64,000 bases of DNA from Paenibacillus phyllosphaerae (lineage in GTDB: Bacteria > Bacillota > Bacilli > Paenibacillales > Paenibacillaceae), in NCBI RefSeq assembly GCF_014192105.1, contig NZ_JACHXK010000002.1, positions 119,282 through 183,281 of the forward strand, read 5' to 3'. Below, in pieces: positions 1 to 8,885 of this stretch (position 1 is the stretch's first letter; each line of letters starts with the position of its first letter). The notes beneath the pieces are model-generated. The model was not told the DNA's origin and made no database searches. It saw only the letters and a program-made list of their open reading frames with translations. The position numbers and the translations under genes are program-made.

Positions 1-198
1 GTGCAAATGCGAGATTTATGTGATGTTTTGTCGTGTGAATAAATATATTTGATAAATTATTGTTAAGTAATATTACACGTGATACGATCTCCTCAGATAA
101 CTTGCTAGATTTACTCTTGCAAGCTAGATTGCCAGGCATAGTATTTTACATAATATTCCTGCAGCGATTGCCGGGCTCACCAACCAGTGAAAGGGTGC
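1..198 (+). promoter_or_regulatory. Upstream region of the S8 protease gene
   Basis: AT-rich leader without a recognisable gene. A possible sigma-A promoter is TTGATA at 49-54 and TATTAC at 71-76, with a 16-base spacer. This is a weak match and only a candidate. Confidence 0.3.
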
Positions 199-3100
199 AT
201 GAGTCTGAGATCCACGCCATTCCTTACAAAAATGGTATCGATACCGCTAGCTGTCGCATTAACCGCCAGCATAGCCGTGCCGATCCCGACATCGGCTGCG
301 ACAGCGTCCAGCCTCACCGCGAAAGGCCTCTTAGAACTGCTTTCCTCGCAATCGCCAGGTTACGTCTCGCCAACCATTAACACCAAATCCGGCAAGCCGG
401 TGCGCGTCATCTTGACGCTTAAGCAGGAGCCGGCAGCCGTATCGAAGTATGCCAGCAGGCTGGGCATTGCCTCCATGTCGGAAGCGGCCTCCAAGCGCGC
501 TGTCGCATCGGAGCAGAATACGCTGATCAGCAAGGCGGAATCCACGGGAATCGATATGAAGGTCAATTATCGCTTCGATACCGTGCTCAACGGCATGGAA
601 GTCACCGTGCCGGCTGATCAAATACCGAAGCTCGCCGCGCTGCCCGGCGTCGATTCCGTCTACGAAAATTTGACTTATTATAACTTGCCCGATCAAGAAC
701 CGCCTGCTGAAGGTTCGGAGGATCCTTACATCGATTATGAACCGCTCCAGCAGTTGGGCGTCGAAGCGGCGTGGGAAGCCGGTCTTACCGGCAAAGGACT
801 CAAGGTCGGCGTTATCGACACGGGCGTGGATTACGCGCATCCGGATCTAAAGGACGCTTACGTCGGCGGTTATAACGCGCATACCCATTCGGATGACCCG
901 TACGAAGAAATTCCGAATGCGGAGACCGGCAATGCCGGAACTTCGCACGGCACGCATGTCTCGGGTACGATCGTCGGACAAGCGAAGAACAGCGCATCCG
1001 ACGTGCTGCAGCAGGGCATCGCTCCGGATGCGGAGCTGTATGCGTATAAGGTGCTGGCCTACAATGAGGAGACCGGACGGTCTTCCGGTTCTTCCGCGCA
1101 GGTCATCGACGGCATCGAACACGCGGTTGAGGACGGAATGGATGTGATCAACCTATCGTTAGGCGCCGACGGCGACAAGAGTCCGAACTCGCCGGATGCG
1201 ATTGCGATCAACAATGCCGTGCTAGCTGGAGTTGTCGCGGTCGTGGCGAGCGGCAATGCCGCAGATACCGGACCTTATTATTACTCGATGGGCTCGCCGT
1301 CGACTTCGCAGCTGGCCATCGCCGTCGGTGCGGCAACGAGCTTGTCCAAGCGGTTCGAGGCAACGCTCACGACGGAGATCACGGAAGTGAAGCAGGCTGA
1401 ACCGCCTGCCGAGGATGATGCTGCTGCAGTTGAAGTCGCGCCGGCAGTTAAAGCGGTTTCCGAAGCAGGAGAAGCGCCAGTAGCTGAGGCGGCGTCCGAA
1501 GCGGAGCAAGTGCCTGCAGCGGACGAATTAGCTGCCGCGGCAACAACTCCGGCCGAAGAAGCGCCGCCAAGTTCTGGCAGGGGAGCGGGGACCGTTGTTC
1601 CGGTTCCAGTGGCAAGCCCAATCAGTCTGATGGCTTGGAAAACAGGCCAAGAGGATTTTACCGGCCTGCTGGGAACGGACAAGCTTAGCGGCGTATACGT
1701 AGGGATTGGCGATACGGCCGATTATGAGGGCAAGGATGTCAAGGGGAAGGTTGCATTCATCTCCCGCGGCAGCTTGACCTTCGTGGACAAAATCGCGATT
1801 GCGAAGGCTCATGGCGCGATCGCTGCGGTCATCTTCAACGGCGTGAACAGCGGTACGGACGCCGATCTTAGCGAATCGATCCCGGGCCGCGACGACATCA
1901 TCGGGCCGAATGGTTTCCTCGGCGACAGCTTGGAGTATATTCCGACCTTCGATATGGCAGGCGCGCAAGGGCGGGCTATAGCAAGACAGCTGGTTGCCGC
2001 TCCTGGAGCCGAGCTTAATTTTCAATTCGGCGGCGATTACGAAATGACGCAGGTAGCAGGCGACACCATGGCCAGCTTCAGCTCGCGCGGTCCGGACTCC
2101 GATGAGAATTTGAGCATCAAGCCGGATGTTGTCGCGCCTGGCGTCAATATTTTGTCGACCCTGCCTGCATACGGCAAGGATAATCCGGACATCTCTTATG
2201 CGGAAGCTTATGGCCGCAGCAGCGGAACGAGTATGGCGACTCCGCATATAGCCGGTCTTGCGCTGCTGCTTCAGCAACAGCATCCGGACTGGACGCCGTT
2301 CGATATTCGCGCAGCGCTTGCCAATACCTCGGACCCAATCTCGGATGAAGTAGGGACGCTGTATGATGTGTATTCGCAGGGCGCCGGCCGCGCGAATATC
2401 GCAAGCGCGATCAAGACTCCTGCGCTGCTGCAGACGGTGGAGAACATTACGATTCTCGATACGAACCTGAGGGAACGCGAGGTCGTTAATTATGGTTCGT
2501 CTGCAAGCTTCGGCTTGATGGAGGCCGGAAGCGGCGAGAAGTCGATCAAGCTTCAGCTGAAGAACTTCTCGGATAACGATCTGACGTACCAAGCCGCGGT
2601 CGTTATGCATGACACCGTAACGTCGGATCCGTATGAACCGGTCGAGACTCCCGATATCGACAATATTGACGTGAGCCTCAAAGGAACGTCGAGCGGGAAA
2701 ATCAAAGTCGACGACGCGGATGACGGCAAGCCGGCCGTAGAGGAGTTCGAGCTGGTTCTACAGCCGCAAGAAGATGCCGGGAATGGCGTCTATGAGGGCG
2801 AGGTCGTGCTCACGAGCGCAGGATTGCCGGATCTGCATCTCCCGTTCGTCGTCCATGTCGGGACGGAGCGTCCGACCAATGGGTTCGGCGTACAGGATGT
2901 GTCCGCAGCGCCGGCCGTGTATACGCCTGACGGCGATGGCAAGAACGATACGACCGATATCGGCTATACGCTGACCGATCCGAACGTCGTATATACGGAA
3001 CTGAATGCCTATGGGCTTGACGATGAGTATGTTGGCACGCTCGCGGTGAGGATGGAAGAGGACGAGAACGGCTATTTGAAGTTCTTGCCAACCGGCGCTC

Positions 3101-4893
3101 AATCATTCGAAGATGTGGGCAGCGCTTATCGCAAGCATGTAGGCGAGAGCGTAACGCAATTCGAGAAGGATGAGAATGGGCAGGATATCATCTACCATCT
3201 GACGCAGGGAACGTATCGCGTTGAGATTTTTGCGATCGCGCTGGATGATGAGGGGCTGCCGTACACGTATTCCGGATTAAGCCAGATTCGCGTTGAAGAC
3301 GCCGCCCAGTATGAGGTCACCGAAGCGGTCACGAATTTCGAACCGCAGAAAGTGAATACGACATCGGTAGGCAAAACAGTGCTTACTTTGCCTGCGTCTG
3401 ATACCGTGACCTACTCCGTTACCGGCAGCAGCAATGCGGAATACATCGCCGATAATGTACTGAAGAAGCTCCCGAAATCCGGATCAGACGACGTTACGGT
3501 AGAACTGACGGTCAAAGCGGTGAATAAAGCGAATCCGTCCTATTCAGCGACAACGACCGTTCCGGTCACCTTACAAGCGAAGCCGTCGAATTCAGGCGGC
3601 GGATACACGCCAATCACGCCGACACCGCCAACGCCGTCTACGCCGACGCCGTCTACGCCGACGCCTGAAGCAGACGATGCCTCGGCGCTTGCGTTAGTCG
3701 CGCAAGGTCAGCTGCAGAAGACGCTTGCCGCAGACGTGACGACCCAAGAGGGCGTTGCGGAAGCGACGGTGACAGATGCGGCGTGGAGCGAAGCGTTGGC
3801 TGCGGGTGGCACATCCCCTGTCGCGGTCATCGTTACCGCTGCTGCCGATCAAGGCCAAACGGTTCGCTTCACGCTGACGGCCGATCAGGTCGCGCAGTTC
3901 GTTAAGGCGCCGGCCGGCAGCACGATCGTGGTAACCGCAGGCGGCTCGTCGCTTGCGATCCCGGTGGAGCTAGTGCAAGGGCTGCCGGCTGGAACAGGCT
4001 TGACGGCAACGATCGCACCGAAAGCGGATCAGACGGCGGCTTTCGCGAGTGAAGCGGAAGGAACTACGATTATTGGCGAGCCGGTAGCCTTCGAGGTACA
4101 GGCGATCCAAGCTGACGGGGCGAAGCCGATTGCCGTACCGGCAGGACTCTTCGTGAAGCGTGCGTTCACGCTGCCCGGCACGATTCAGCCGAATTCGGCC
4201 GGCGTTCTCTATGAAGAGGGCGGCGCTGTCCAGCCTATCGCTTCGGTGTTCTTGCCGCAGAATAATGGAACGACAATCGTAACGGTAAGCCGCGCAGGGT
4301 TCTCGACTTACGCTGCCGTAACGCGCCTGGTCGCGTTCACCGATATTGCCGGCAGCTGGGCGGAGCCGCAGATCAAGGCGCTCGCGACGAAGCTGCTCAT
4401 CAACGGGACGACCGAGACTACATTCTCGCCGAAACAAGCGTTAACTCGCGCGGAATTCGCTTCGCTGTTGACTCGCGCGCTTGGCCTGACGGCCACGGGT
4501 TCGGCTTCGTTCAGCGATGTATCGGCCAGCGACTGGTTCGCTAAGGACGCAGCCGCGGCCTATGAAGCCGGTCTCATTACCGGCATGCCGGACGGTACAT
4601 TCCAGCCGGAAGCGCTTCTTACGCGCGATCAGCTAAGCGTTATTCTGGCCCGTGCGCTGAAACTGCTAGGCATTACCGCAGATACCGGCACGCCGTCGCG
4701 CCATGCTTACGGTGACGAAGGGCAATTCCCGGGTTATGCCAAGGAAAGCATCGAGGCGGTGACGGCCGCCGGCATCCTCCAGGGCGAATCGATTGACGGC
4801 AAATCCTACTTCAACGGCAATAGAGCGGCGACTCGCGATGTCGCGGCAACCGTGCTCTACAAGCTGCTGCAAAAAGCCAAACTGACGGATTAA
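199..4893 (+). CDS. S8 family subtilisin-like serine protease with PA domain and three C-terminal SLH domains
   Basis: Secreted, surface-attached endopeptidase of 1564 aa, with an N-terminal signal peptide ending near TSA-A. The catalytic triad is visible as Asp207 (VIDTGVDYAHPDL), His250 (SHGTHVSGT) and Ser678 (SSGTSMATPH). The PA domain is inserted between His and Ser, as in Vpr-type subtilases, around residues 480-600. An Ala/Glu-rich low-complexity stretch (about 393-463) precedes it. Further C-terminal are beta-sandwich modules and a Thr-Pro linker (nt 3610-3670). Three SLH domains (about 1380-1564) would bind secondary wall polymer. The start is uncertain: ATG 199 has a close AAAGGG, and GTG 187 in the same frame is possible. 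A hairpin follows the gene. Protease and SLH assignments are firm; the natural substrate is unknown. Confidence 0.9.
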   Translation: MSLRSTPFLTKMVSIPLAVALTASIAVPIPTSAATASSLTAKGLLELLSSQSPGYVSPTINTKSGKPVRVILTLKQEPAAVSKYASRLGIASMSEAASKRAVASEQNTLISKAESTGIDMKVNYRFDTVLNGMEVTVPADQIPKLAALPGVDSVYENLTYYNLPDQEPPAEGSEDPYIDYEPLQQLGVEAAWEAGLTGKGLKVGVIDTGVDYAHPDLKDAYVGGYNAHTHSDDPYEEIPNAETGNAGTSHGTHVSGTIVGQAKNSASDVLQQGIAPDAELYAYKVLAYNEETGRSSGSSAQVIDGIEHAVEDGMDVINLSLGADGDKSPNSPDAIAINNAVLAGVVAVVASGNAADTGPYYYSMGSPSTSQLAIAVGAATSLSKRFEATLTTEITEVKQAEPPAEDDAAAVEVAPAVKAVSEAGEAPVAEAASEAEQVPAADELAAAATTPAEEAPPSSGRGAGTVVPVPVASPISLMAWKTGQEDFTGLLGTDKLSGVYVGIGDTADYEGKDVKGKVAFISRGSLTFVDKIAIAKAHGAIAAVIFNGVNSGTDADLSESIPGRDDIIGPNGFLGDSLEYIPTFDMAGAQGRAIARQLVAAPGAELNFQFGGDYEMTQVAGDTMASFSSRGPDSDENLSIKPDVVAPGVNILSTLPAYGKDNPDISYAEAYGRSSGTSMATPHIAGLALLLQQQHPDWTPFDIRAALANTSDPISDEVGTLYDVYSQGAGRANIASAIKTPALLQTVENITILDTNLREREVVNYGSSASFGLMEAGSGEKSIKLQLKNFSDNDLTYQAAVVMHDTVTSDPYEPVETPDIDNIDVSLKGTSSGKIKVDDADDGKPAVEEFELVLQPQEDAGNGVYEGEVVLTSAGLPDLHLPFVVHVGTERPTNGFGVQDVSAAPAVYTPDGDGKNDTTDIGYTLTDPNVVYTELNAYGLDDEYVGTLAVRMEEDENGYLKFLPTGAQSFEDVGSAYRKHVGESVTQFEKDENGQDIIYHLTQGTYRVEIFAIALDDEGLPYTYSGLSQIRVEDAAQYEVTEAVTNFEPQKVNTTSVGKTVLTLPASDTVTYSVTGSSNAEYIADNVLKKLPKSGSDDVTVELTVKAVNKANPSYSATTTVPVTLQAKPSNSGGGYTPITPTPPTPSTPTPSTPTPEADDASALALVAQGQLQKTLAADVTTQEGVAEATVTDAAWSEALAAGGTSPVAVIVTAAADQGQTVRFTLTADQVAQFVKAPAGSTIVVTAGGSSLAIPVELVQGLPAGTGLTATIAPKADQTAAFASEAEGTTIIGEPVAFEVQAIQADGAKPIAVPAGLFVKRAFTLPGTIQPNSAGVLYEEGGAVQPIASVFLPQNNGTTIVTVSRAGFSTYAAVTRLVAFTDIAGSWAEPQIKALATKLLINGTTETTFSPKQALTRAEFASLLTRALGLTATGSASFSDVSASDWFAKDAAAAYEAGLITGMPDGTFQPEALLTRDQLSVILARALKLLGITADTGTPSRHAYGDEGQFPGYAKESIEAVTAAGILQGESIDGKSYFNGNRAATRDVAATVLYKLLQKAKLTD

Positions 4894-4945
4894 CCGTCTG
4901 AACGGCGGGAGAGAGTAACGATTGAGTAATAAAGGTATGAACGAC

Positions 4946-4973
4946 AGCCCTGCCGGTATCCGGCAGGGCTTAT
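4946..4973 (+). terminator. Hairpin downstream of the S8 protease gene
   Basis: Perfect 11-bp stem AGCCCTGCCGG / CCGGCAGGGCT with a TAT loop. The T-tract is weak, so termination efficiency is uncertain. Confidence 0.55.
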
Positions 4974-5093
4974 TGGCGCTCGGCAAGGAAATGGTCTTCA
5001 ACTTTCGAGTGAAGGCAGAAAGGCTATCAATATTTTCCACTCCAACTGTTCAATTTTCTCAGTGTGGCGGGAAATCGAAGTTGCCTACAATGA

Positions 5094-5107
5094 TGATAAC
5101 GCTTGCA
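5094..5107 (+). promoter_or_regulatory. Candidate catabolite-responsive element (cre) upstream of the amylase gene
   Basis: TGATAACGCTTGCA matches the CcpA consensus TGWAANCGNTNWCA at 12 of 14 positions. It lies 77 bp before the chosen start. Amylase genes of Bacillales are classic CcpA targets; binding here is inferred. Confidence 0.45.
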
Positions 5108-5183
5108 AGAGAGGGGGAACCATACACATCACGGGAAGACAGCAGATGGCACCGATTTTCAACAAACAAGGAGGCAGATATTG

Positions 5184-8100
5184 ATGTCAGGTTTAACGAG
5201 GCGCGTAAGGCAGACCGTCGCGCTGCTGCTTAGTTTTGCGCTCATGCTCTCGGTGGCGTATAACGTCCAGGTGAAGGATACGGAGGCCGCGGTGGCCAGC
5301 GATTTCAAGGCGGCCGTCATGGGGCCGCTCGCGCAGGTGACCGATTGGAACGCCTTCAAGGCGCAGCTGCAGACGCTGAAGAACAACAATGTCTATGCGA
5401 TCACGCAGGATGTATGGTGGGGGCTGGTCGAAGCGGCCGGCGACAATCAATTCGATTGGAGCTACTACAAGCAGTATGCCAGCGTCGTGAAGGAGGTCGG
5501 ACTCAAGTGGATCCCGATCATCTCCACGCACAAATGCGGCGACAACGTAGGCGACGCCTGCTACATCGAGATTCCTTCCTGGCTCTGGAACAAAGGAACG
5601 GCCGATGAGATGAAGCTGAAGAGCGAGACCGGCTACGTGAACAGCGAGGCCGTATCGCCGCTCTGGAGCGGGGTGGGGACGCAGTATTCGGAACTGTACA
5701 GCGCGTTTGCCGCTGCTTTCGCCGAGTACAAATCGATTATTCCGAAAATCTATCTCAGCGCGGGCCCTTCCGGCGAGCTCCGCTTCCCATCGTACTATGC
5801 GCCGGCCGGCTGGAGCTACCCGTCCCGCGGGAAATTCCAAGTCTATTCCGAGCATGCGAAACAGGCATTCCGCACGGCGATGAAGACCAAGTACGGCTCG
5901 CTCAGCGGCATTAACGCCGCCTGGGGCAGCAGCCTGACGAGCGAGAGCCAGATCAGCCCGCCGACGGACGGCGACGGTTTCTACACGGGCGGCGGCTATG
6001 CGTCGACGTACGGCAAAGATTTTCTCTCCTGGTACCAAAGCGTGCTGGAGAACCATCTGAGCGTAATCGGCCAGGCTGCGCATAACAGCTTCGACTCCGT
6101 ATTCAATGTGCCGATCGGCGCAAAGGTCTCAGGCGTGCACTGGCAGATGACGAACCCGACGATGCCGCACAGCGCGGAGCACGCTGCCGGCTACTACGAC
6201 TACAACCGGCTGATCCAGACGTTCAAGGACACGAACCTGGATCTCACCTTCACTTGCCTGGAGATGTACGATTCCGGCAGCGCGCCGAACTACAATATGC
6301 CGTCCTCGCTGGTCGATCAGATCTCGGCTATCGCCAATAGCAAGGGCGTGCGCCTGAACGGCGAGAATGCGCTGCCTGTCAGCGGCAGCGGCGGCTTCAG
6401 CAAGATCGAACAGAAGCTAACGCAGTACGGGTACACCGGTTTTACGCTGCTGCGCATCAATAATGTCGTGAACAGCGACGGTTCCGCAACCGGCGAGATG
6501 GCGAACTTCAAGAACTATGTGACCAAGTATTCGACGGCCGACAGCGGATCCGGAGGCGGAGGAACGAGCAATTCCGTCACGGTGTACTACAAGAAAGGCT
6601 TCGCGACGCCATACATGCACTACCGTCCTTTAGGCGGTTCGTGGACGACGGCTCCGGGCGTTGCCATGCCGAATTCCGATGTGAGCGGCTATGCTTCGCT
6701 TACCGTCAATATCGGATCGGCGACGCAGCTGGAAGTGGCGTTTAATAACGGCAGCGGCACGTGGGACAGCAACAACACGAGCAACTATGTCTTCGGCACG
6801 GGCATATCGACGTACACGCCGGGGACGAATGGTGCGGCAGGCACGATTACTGCCGGCAAGCCGGCCGTCGATACGGGAGGCGGCACAGGTACAGGGAGCA
6901 GTGCCGTTATTTACTACCAAAAAGGTTTCTCCACGCCTTATGCGCATTACCGCGTAGCTGGAGGAAGCTGGACGACGGTACCGGGTTTGCCGATGGCCGA
7001 TTCGGATGTAAGCGGCTATGCATCCATTACGATCCAGCTCGGAAGCGCGGCGCAAGTGGAAGTGGCATTCAATAACGGCAGCGGCACATGGGACAGCAAT
7101 AATGCGAGCAATTATTTCTTCGGCGCGGGAACATCGACGTACACGCCGGGAACGAACGGCGCAGCGGGCTCGATTACGGCAGGTAAGCCTTCTGGCAGCA
7201 CGGGAACCGGCACCGATAACAGCGGTGGCGGCGTTACTCCGGTCGATCTCGGAGACTGGTCGTCGAAAAGCATCTATTTCATCATGACCGACCGGTTCGT
7301 CAACGGGGATACCAGCAACGACAACTACGGCGGCTTTAACAGCAACAAGTCGGATATGTCGAAGTGGCACGGCGGGGACTTTCAGGGCATTATCAATAAC
7401 TTGGACTATATTAAAAACATGGGCTTCAACGCGATCTGGATCACGCCTGTACAGATGCAGCGCAGCGAGAATGCCTACCACGGCTATCATACGTACGACT
7501 TCTACGCGATCGACGGCCATCTCGGCACGATGGCCACATTCCAGGAACTTGTGAATACGGCGCACAACAAAGGGATCGCCGTTATGCTCGACGTCGTCCT
7601 GAACCACACGGGCGACTTCAACAACAGCGGTTATGCGAAGGCGCCGTTCAACAATGCCGATTGGTACCATCATAATGGCGACATTACGAGCGCGGATTAC
7701 AATACGAATAATCAATGGAGGATCGAGAATGGCGATGTGGCCGGCCTCGATGACCTGAACCAAGAGAATACGGCCGTCATGACCGAGCTGAAGAACTGGA
7801 TTGCATGGCTCAAGAACGAATCCGGAGTCGATGGCCTGCGCGTCGATACGGCGAAACATGTGCCGAAGTGGGCGCTCAAAGAATTCGATACGGCCGCGAA
7901 TACGTTTACGATTGGCGAGGTATACAGCGGAGATGCAACCTATGTGGGCGATTACAGCAACTATTTGGATGCCGTGCTCGACTTCCCGATGTATTACACG
8001 ATGAAAGACGTCTTCGCCAGCGACGGTTCGATGACGATGATCCACGATCGTTACGCGCAAGACAGCAAGTACCGCGACACGAAGTACAACGGTTTGTTCC

Positions 8101-8615
8101 TCGACAACCATGACCTGAAGCGCTTCTTGAACGTAGCGAGCGGCAATCCGAGCAATCGCAGCGACAAATGGCCGCAGCTGAAGGCGGCGCTCGGGTTCAT
8201 GTTCACCTCGCGCGGCATTCCGATCCTGTACCAAGGAACCGAACTTGGCTATGCCGGCGGCGATGATCCGTCCAACCGCGAGGACATCGTGCCTAACGCG
8301 AACCATGAGCTGTACAAATATATTGCGAAGCTGAACGGCATCCGCAATAGTCACCCGGCGCTGCAGAACGGCACCCAAAAGGAAAAATGGTCGGATGCCA
8401 GCTTCTACAGCTTCCAGCGCTCGAAGGAAGGCGATGAAGTCGTGGTCATGATCAACAACTCCTGGAGCAGCCAGACGCGTTCGGTCGGCAATTTGGAGAA
8501 TGTGCCGAACGGCACTCAACTGAAGAACCAAATGAGCTCGGACACGGCAACGGTGAGCAACGGGTCGATTACGGTCACGCTTGGACCGAAGGAAGTGAAG
8601 GTGTTTACGAAGTAA
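5184..8615 (+). CDS. Secreted bifunctional beta-amylase/alpha-amylase (GH14-CBM25-CBM25-GH13)
   Basis: Starch-degrading exoenzyme of 1143 aa. ATG 5184 has a good ribosome binding site (AAGGAGG at 5168-5174, 9-base spacing) and opens a signal peptide with an Arg-rich n-region. The GH14 beta-amylase domain spans about 38-455, with acid Glu198 in GPSGELRFPSY and base Glu394 in NGENAL. Two near-identical CBM25 starch-binding modules follow (about 463-561 and 573-670). The GH13 alpha-amylase domain (about 690-1143) has nucleophile Asp888 (LRVDTAKHV), acid Glu912 (IGEVY) and Asp977 (LDNHD). This is the architecture of the Paenibacillus polymyxa beta/alpha-amylase precursor, which is known to be cleaved into separate enzymes. 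The two catalytic units would release maltose from chain ends and cut internally. A candidate cre lies upstream and a strong terminator downstream. Confidence 0.95.
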   Translation: MSGLTRRVRQTVALLLSFALMLSVAYNVQVKDTEAAVASDFKAAVMGPLAQVTDWNAFKAQLQTLKNNNVYAITQDVWWGLVEAAGDNQFDWSYYKQYASVVKEVGLKWIPIISTHKCGDNVGDACYIEIPSWLWNKGTADEMKLKSETGYVNSEAVSPLWSGVGTQYSELYSAFAAAFAEYKSIIPKIYLSAGPSGELRFPSYYAPAGWSYPSRGKFQVYSEHAKQAFRTAMKTKYGSLSGINAAWGSSLTSESQISPPTDGDGFYTGGGYASTYGKDFLSWYQSVLENHLSVIGQAAHNSFDSVFNVPIGAKVSGVHWQMTNPTMPHSAEHAAGYYDYNRLIQTFKDTNLDLTFTCLEMYDSGSAPNYNMPSSLVDQISAIANSKGVRLNGENALPVSGSGGFSKIEQKLTQYGYTGFTLLRINNVVNSDGSATGEMANFKNYVTKYSTADSGSGGGGTSNSVTVYYKKGFATPYMHYRPLGGSWTTAPGVAMPNSDVSGYASLTVNIGSATQLEVAFNNGSGTWDSNNTSNYVFGTGISTYTPGTNGAAGTITAGKPAVDTGGGTGTGSSAVIYYQKGFSTPYAHYRVAGGSWTTVPGLPMADSDVSGYASITIQLGSAAQVEVAFNNGSGTWDSNNASNYFFGAGTSTYTPGTNGAAGSITAGKPSGSTGTGTDNSGGGVTPVDLGDWSSKSIYFIMTDRFVNGDTSNDNYGGFNSNKSDMSKWHGGDFQGIINNLDYIKNMGFNAIWITPVQMQRSENAYHGYHTYDFYAIDGHLGTMATFQELVNTAHNKGIAVMLDVVLNHTGDFNNSGYAKAPFNNADWYHHNGDITSADYNTNNQWRIENGDVAGLDDLNQENTAVMTELKNWIAWLKNESGVDGLRVDTAKHVPKWALKEFDTAANTFTIGEVYSGDATYVGDYSNYLDAVLDFPMYYTMKDVFASDGSMTMIHDRYAQDSKYRDTKYNGLFLDNHDLKRFLNVASGNPSNRSDKWPQLKAALGFMFTSRGIPILYQGTELGYAGGDDPSNREDIVPNANHELYKYIAKLNGIRNSHPALQNGTQKEKWSDASFYSFQRSKEGDEVVVMINNSWSSQTRSVGNLENVPNGTQLKNQMSSDTATVSNGSITVTLGPKEVKVFTK
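6568..6870 (+). repeat. CBM25 module repeat, copy 1
   Basis: First of two in-frame tandem copies of about 300 bp encoding a starch-binding CBM25 module. Shared landmarks are VTVYYKKGF/AVIYYQKGF at the start and GTWDSNN and TYTPGTNGAAG near the end. The linker between copies is Gly/Thr-rich. Confidence 0.8.
6898..7197 (+). repeat. CBM25 module repeat, copy 2
   Basis: Second copy of the CBM25-encoding repeat, highly similar to 6568-6870 in protein and clearly similar in DNA. This suggests recent internal duplication or ongoing homogenisation. Confidence 0.8.
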
Positions 8616-8627
8616 GTCGTTAGAAGG

Positions 8628-8670
8628 AAGGGCCATTCTACATCAGCGATGATGTTGGAATGGCCCTTTT
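8628..8670 (+). terminator. Rho-independent terminator of the amylase gene
   Basis: Perfect 11-bp stem AAGGGCCATTC / GAATGGCCCTT around a short inner hairpin (CATC/GATG), followed by TTTT. Confidence 0.85.
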
Positions 8671-8747
8671 GCGTTATGCGTTATGCGTGATGATCCAGAG
8701 ATTAGTTGGCGATAGTTCACAATGATTCGACTTGGGAAAATTAAAAA

Positions 8748-8761
8748 TGTAAGCGATACCA
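8748..8761 (+). promoter_or_regulatory. Candidate cre upstream of the chemoreceptor gene
   Basis: TGTAAGCGATACCA matches 13 of 14 positions of the CcpA consensus. It lies 124 bp before the start of the methyl-accepting protein gene. A very AT-rich stretch (8775-8830) lies between site and gene. Confidence 0.5.
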
Positions 8762-8885
8762 CTTCCCATTTACAAGATTTTAATATATATTAACAAAATA
8801 ATATATATATTACTTTAGTCGCATTATTCGTGCTTAATCTTCTAATTTCGATCTTTATCTACAACTTATCATCCGGGGGTATTTT

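Noticed and set aside
6630..8636. 668-aa minus-strand open frame opposite the amylase gene
   Set aside because: Composition is that of a complementary read of GC-biased codons (Arg/His/Val-rich). It has no family motif and lies entirely over strong GH14/GH13 coding sequence.
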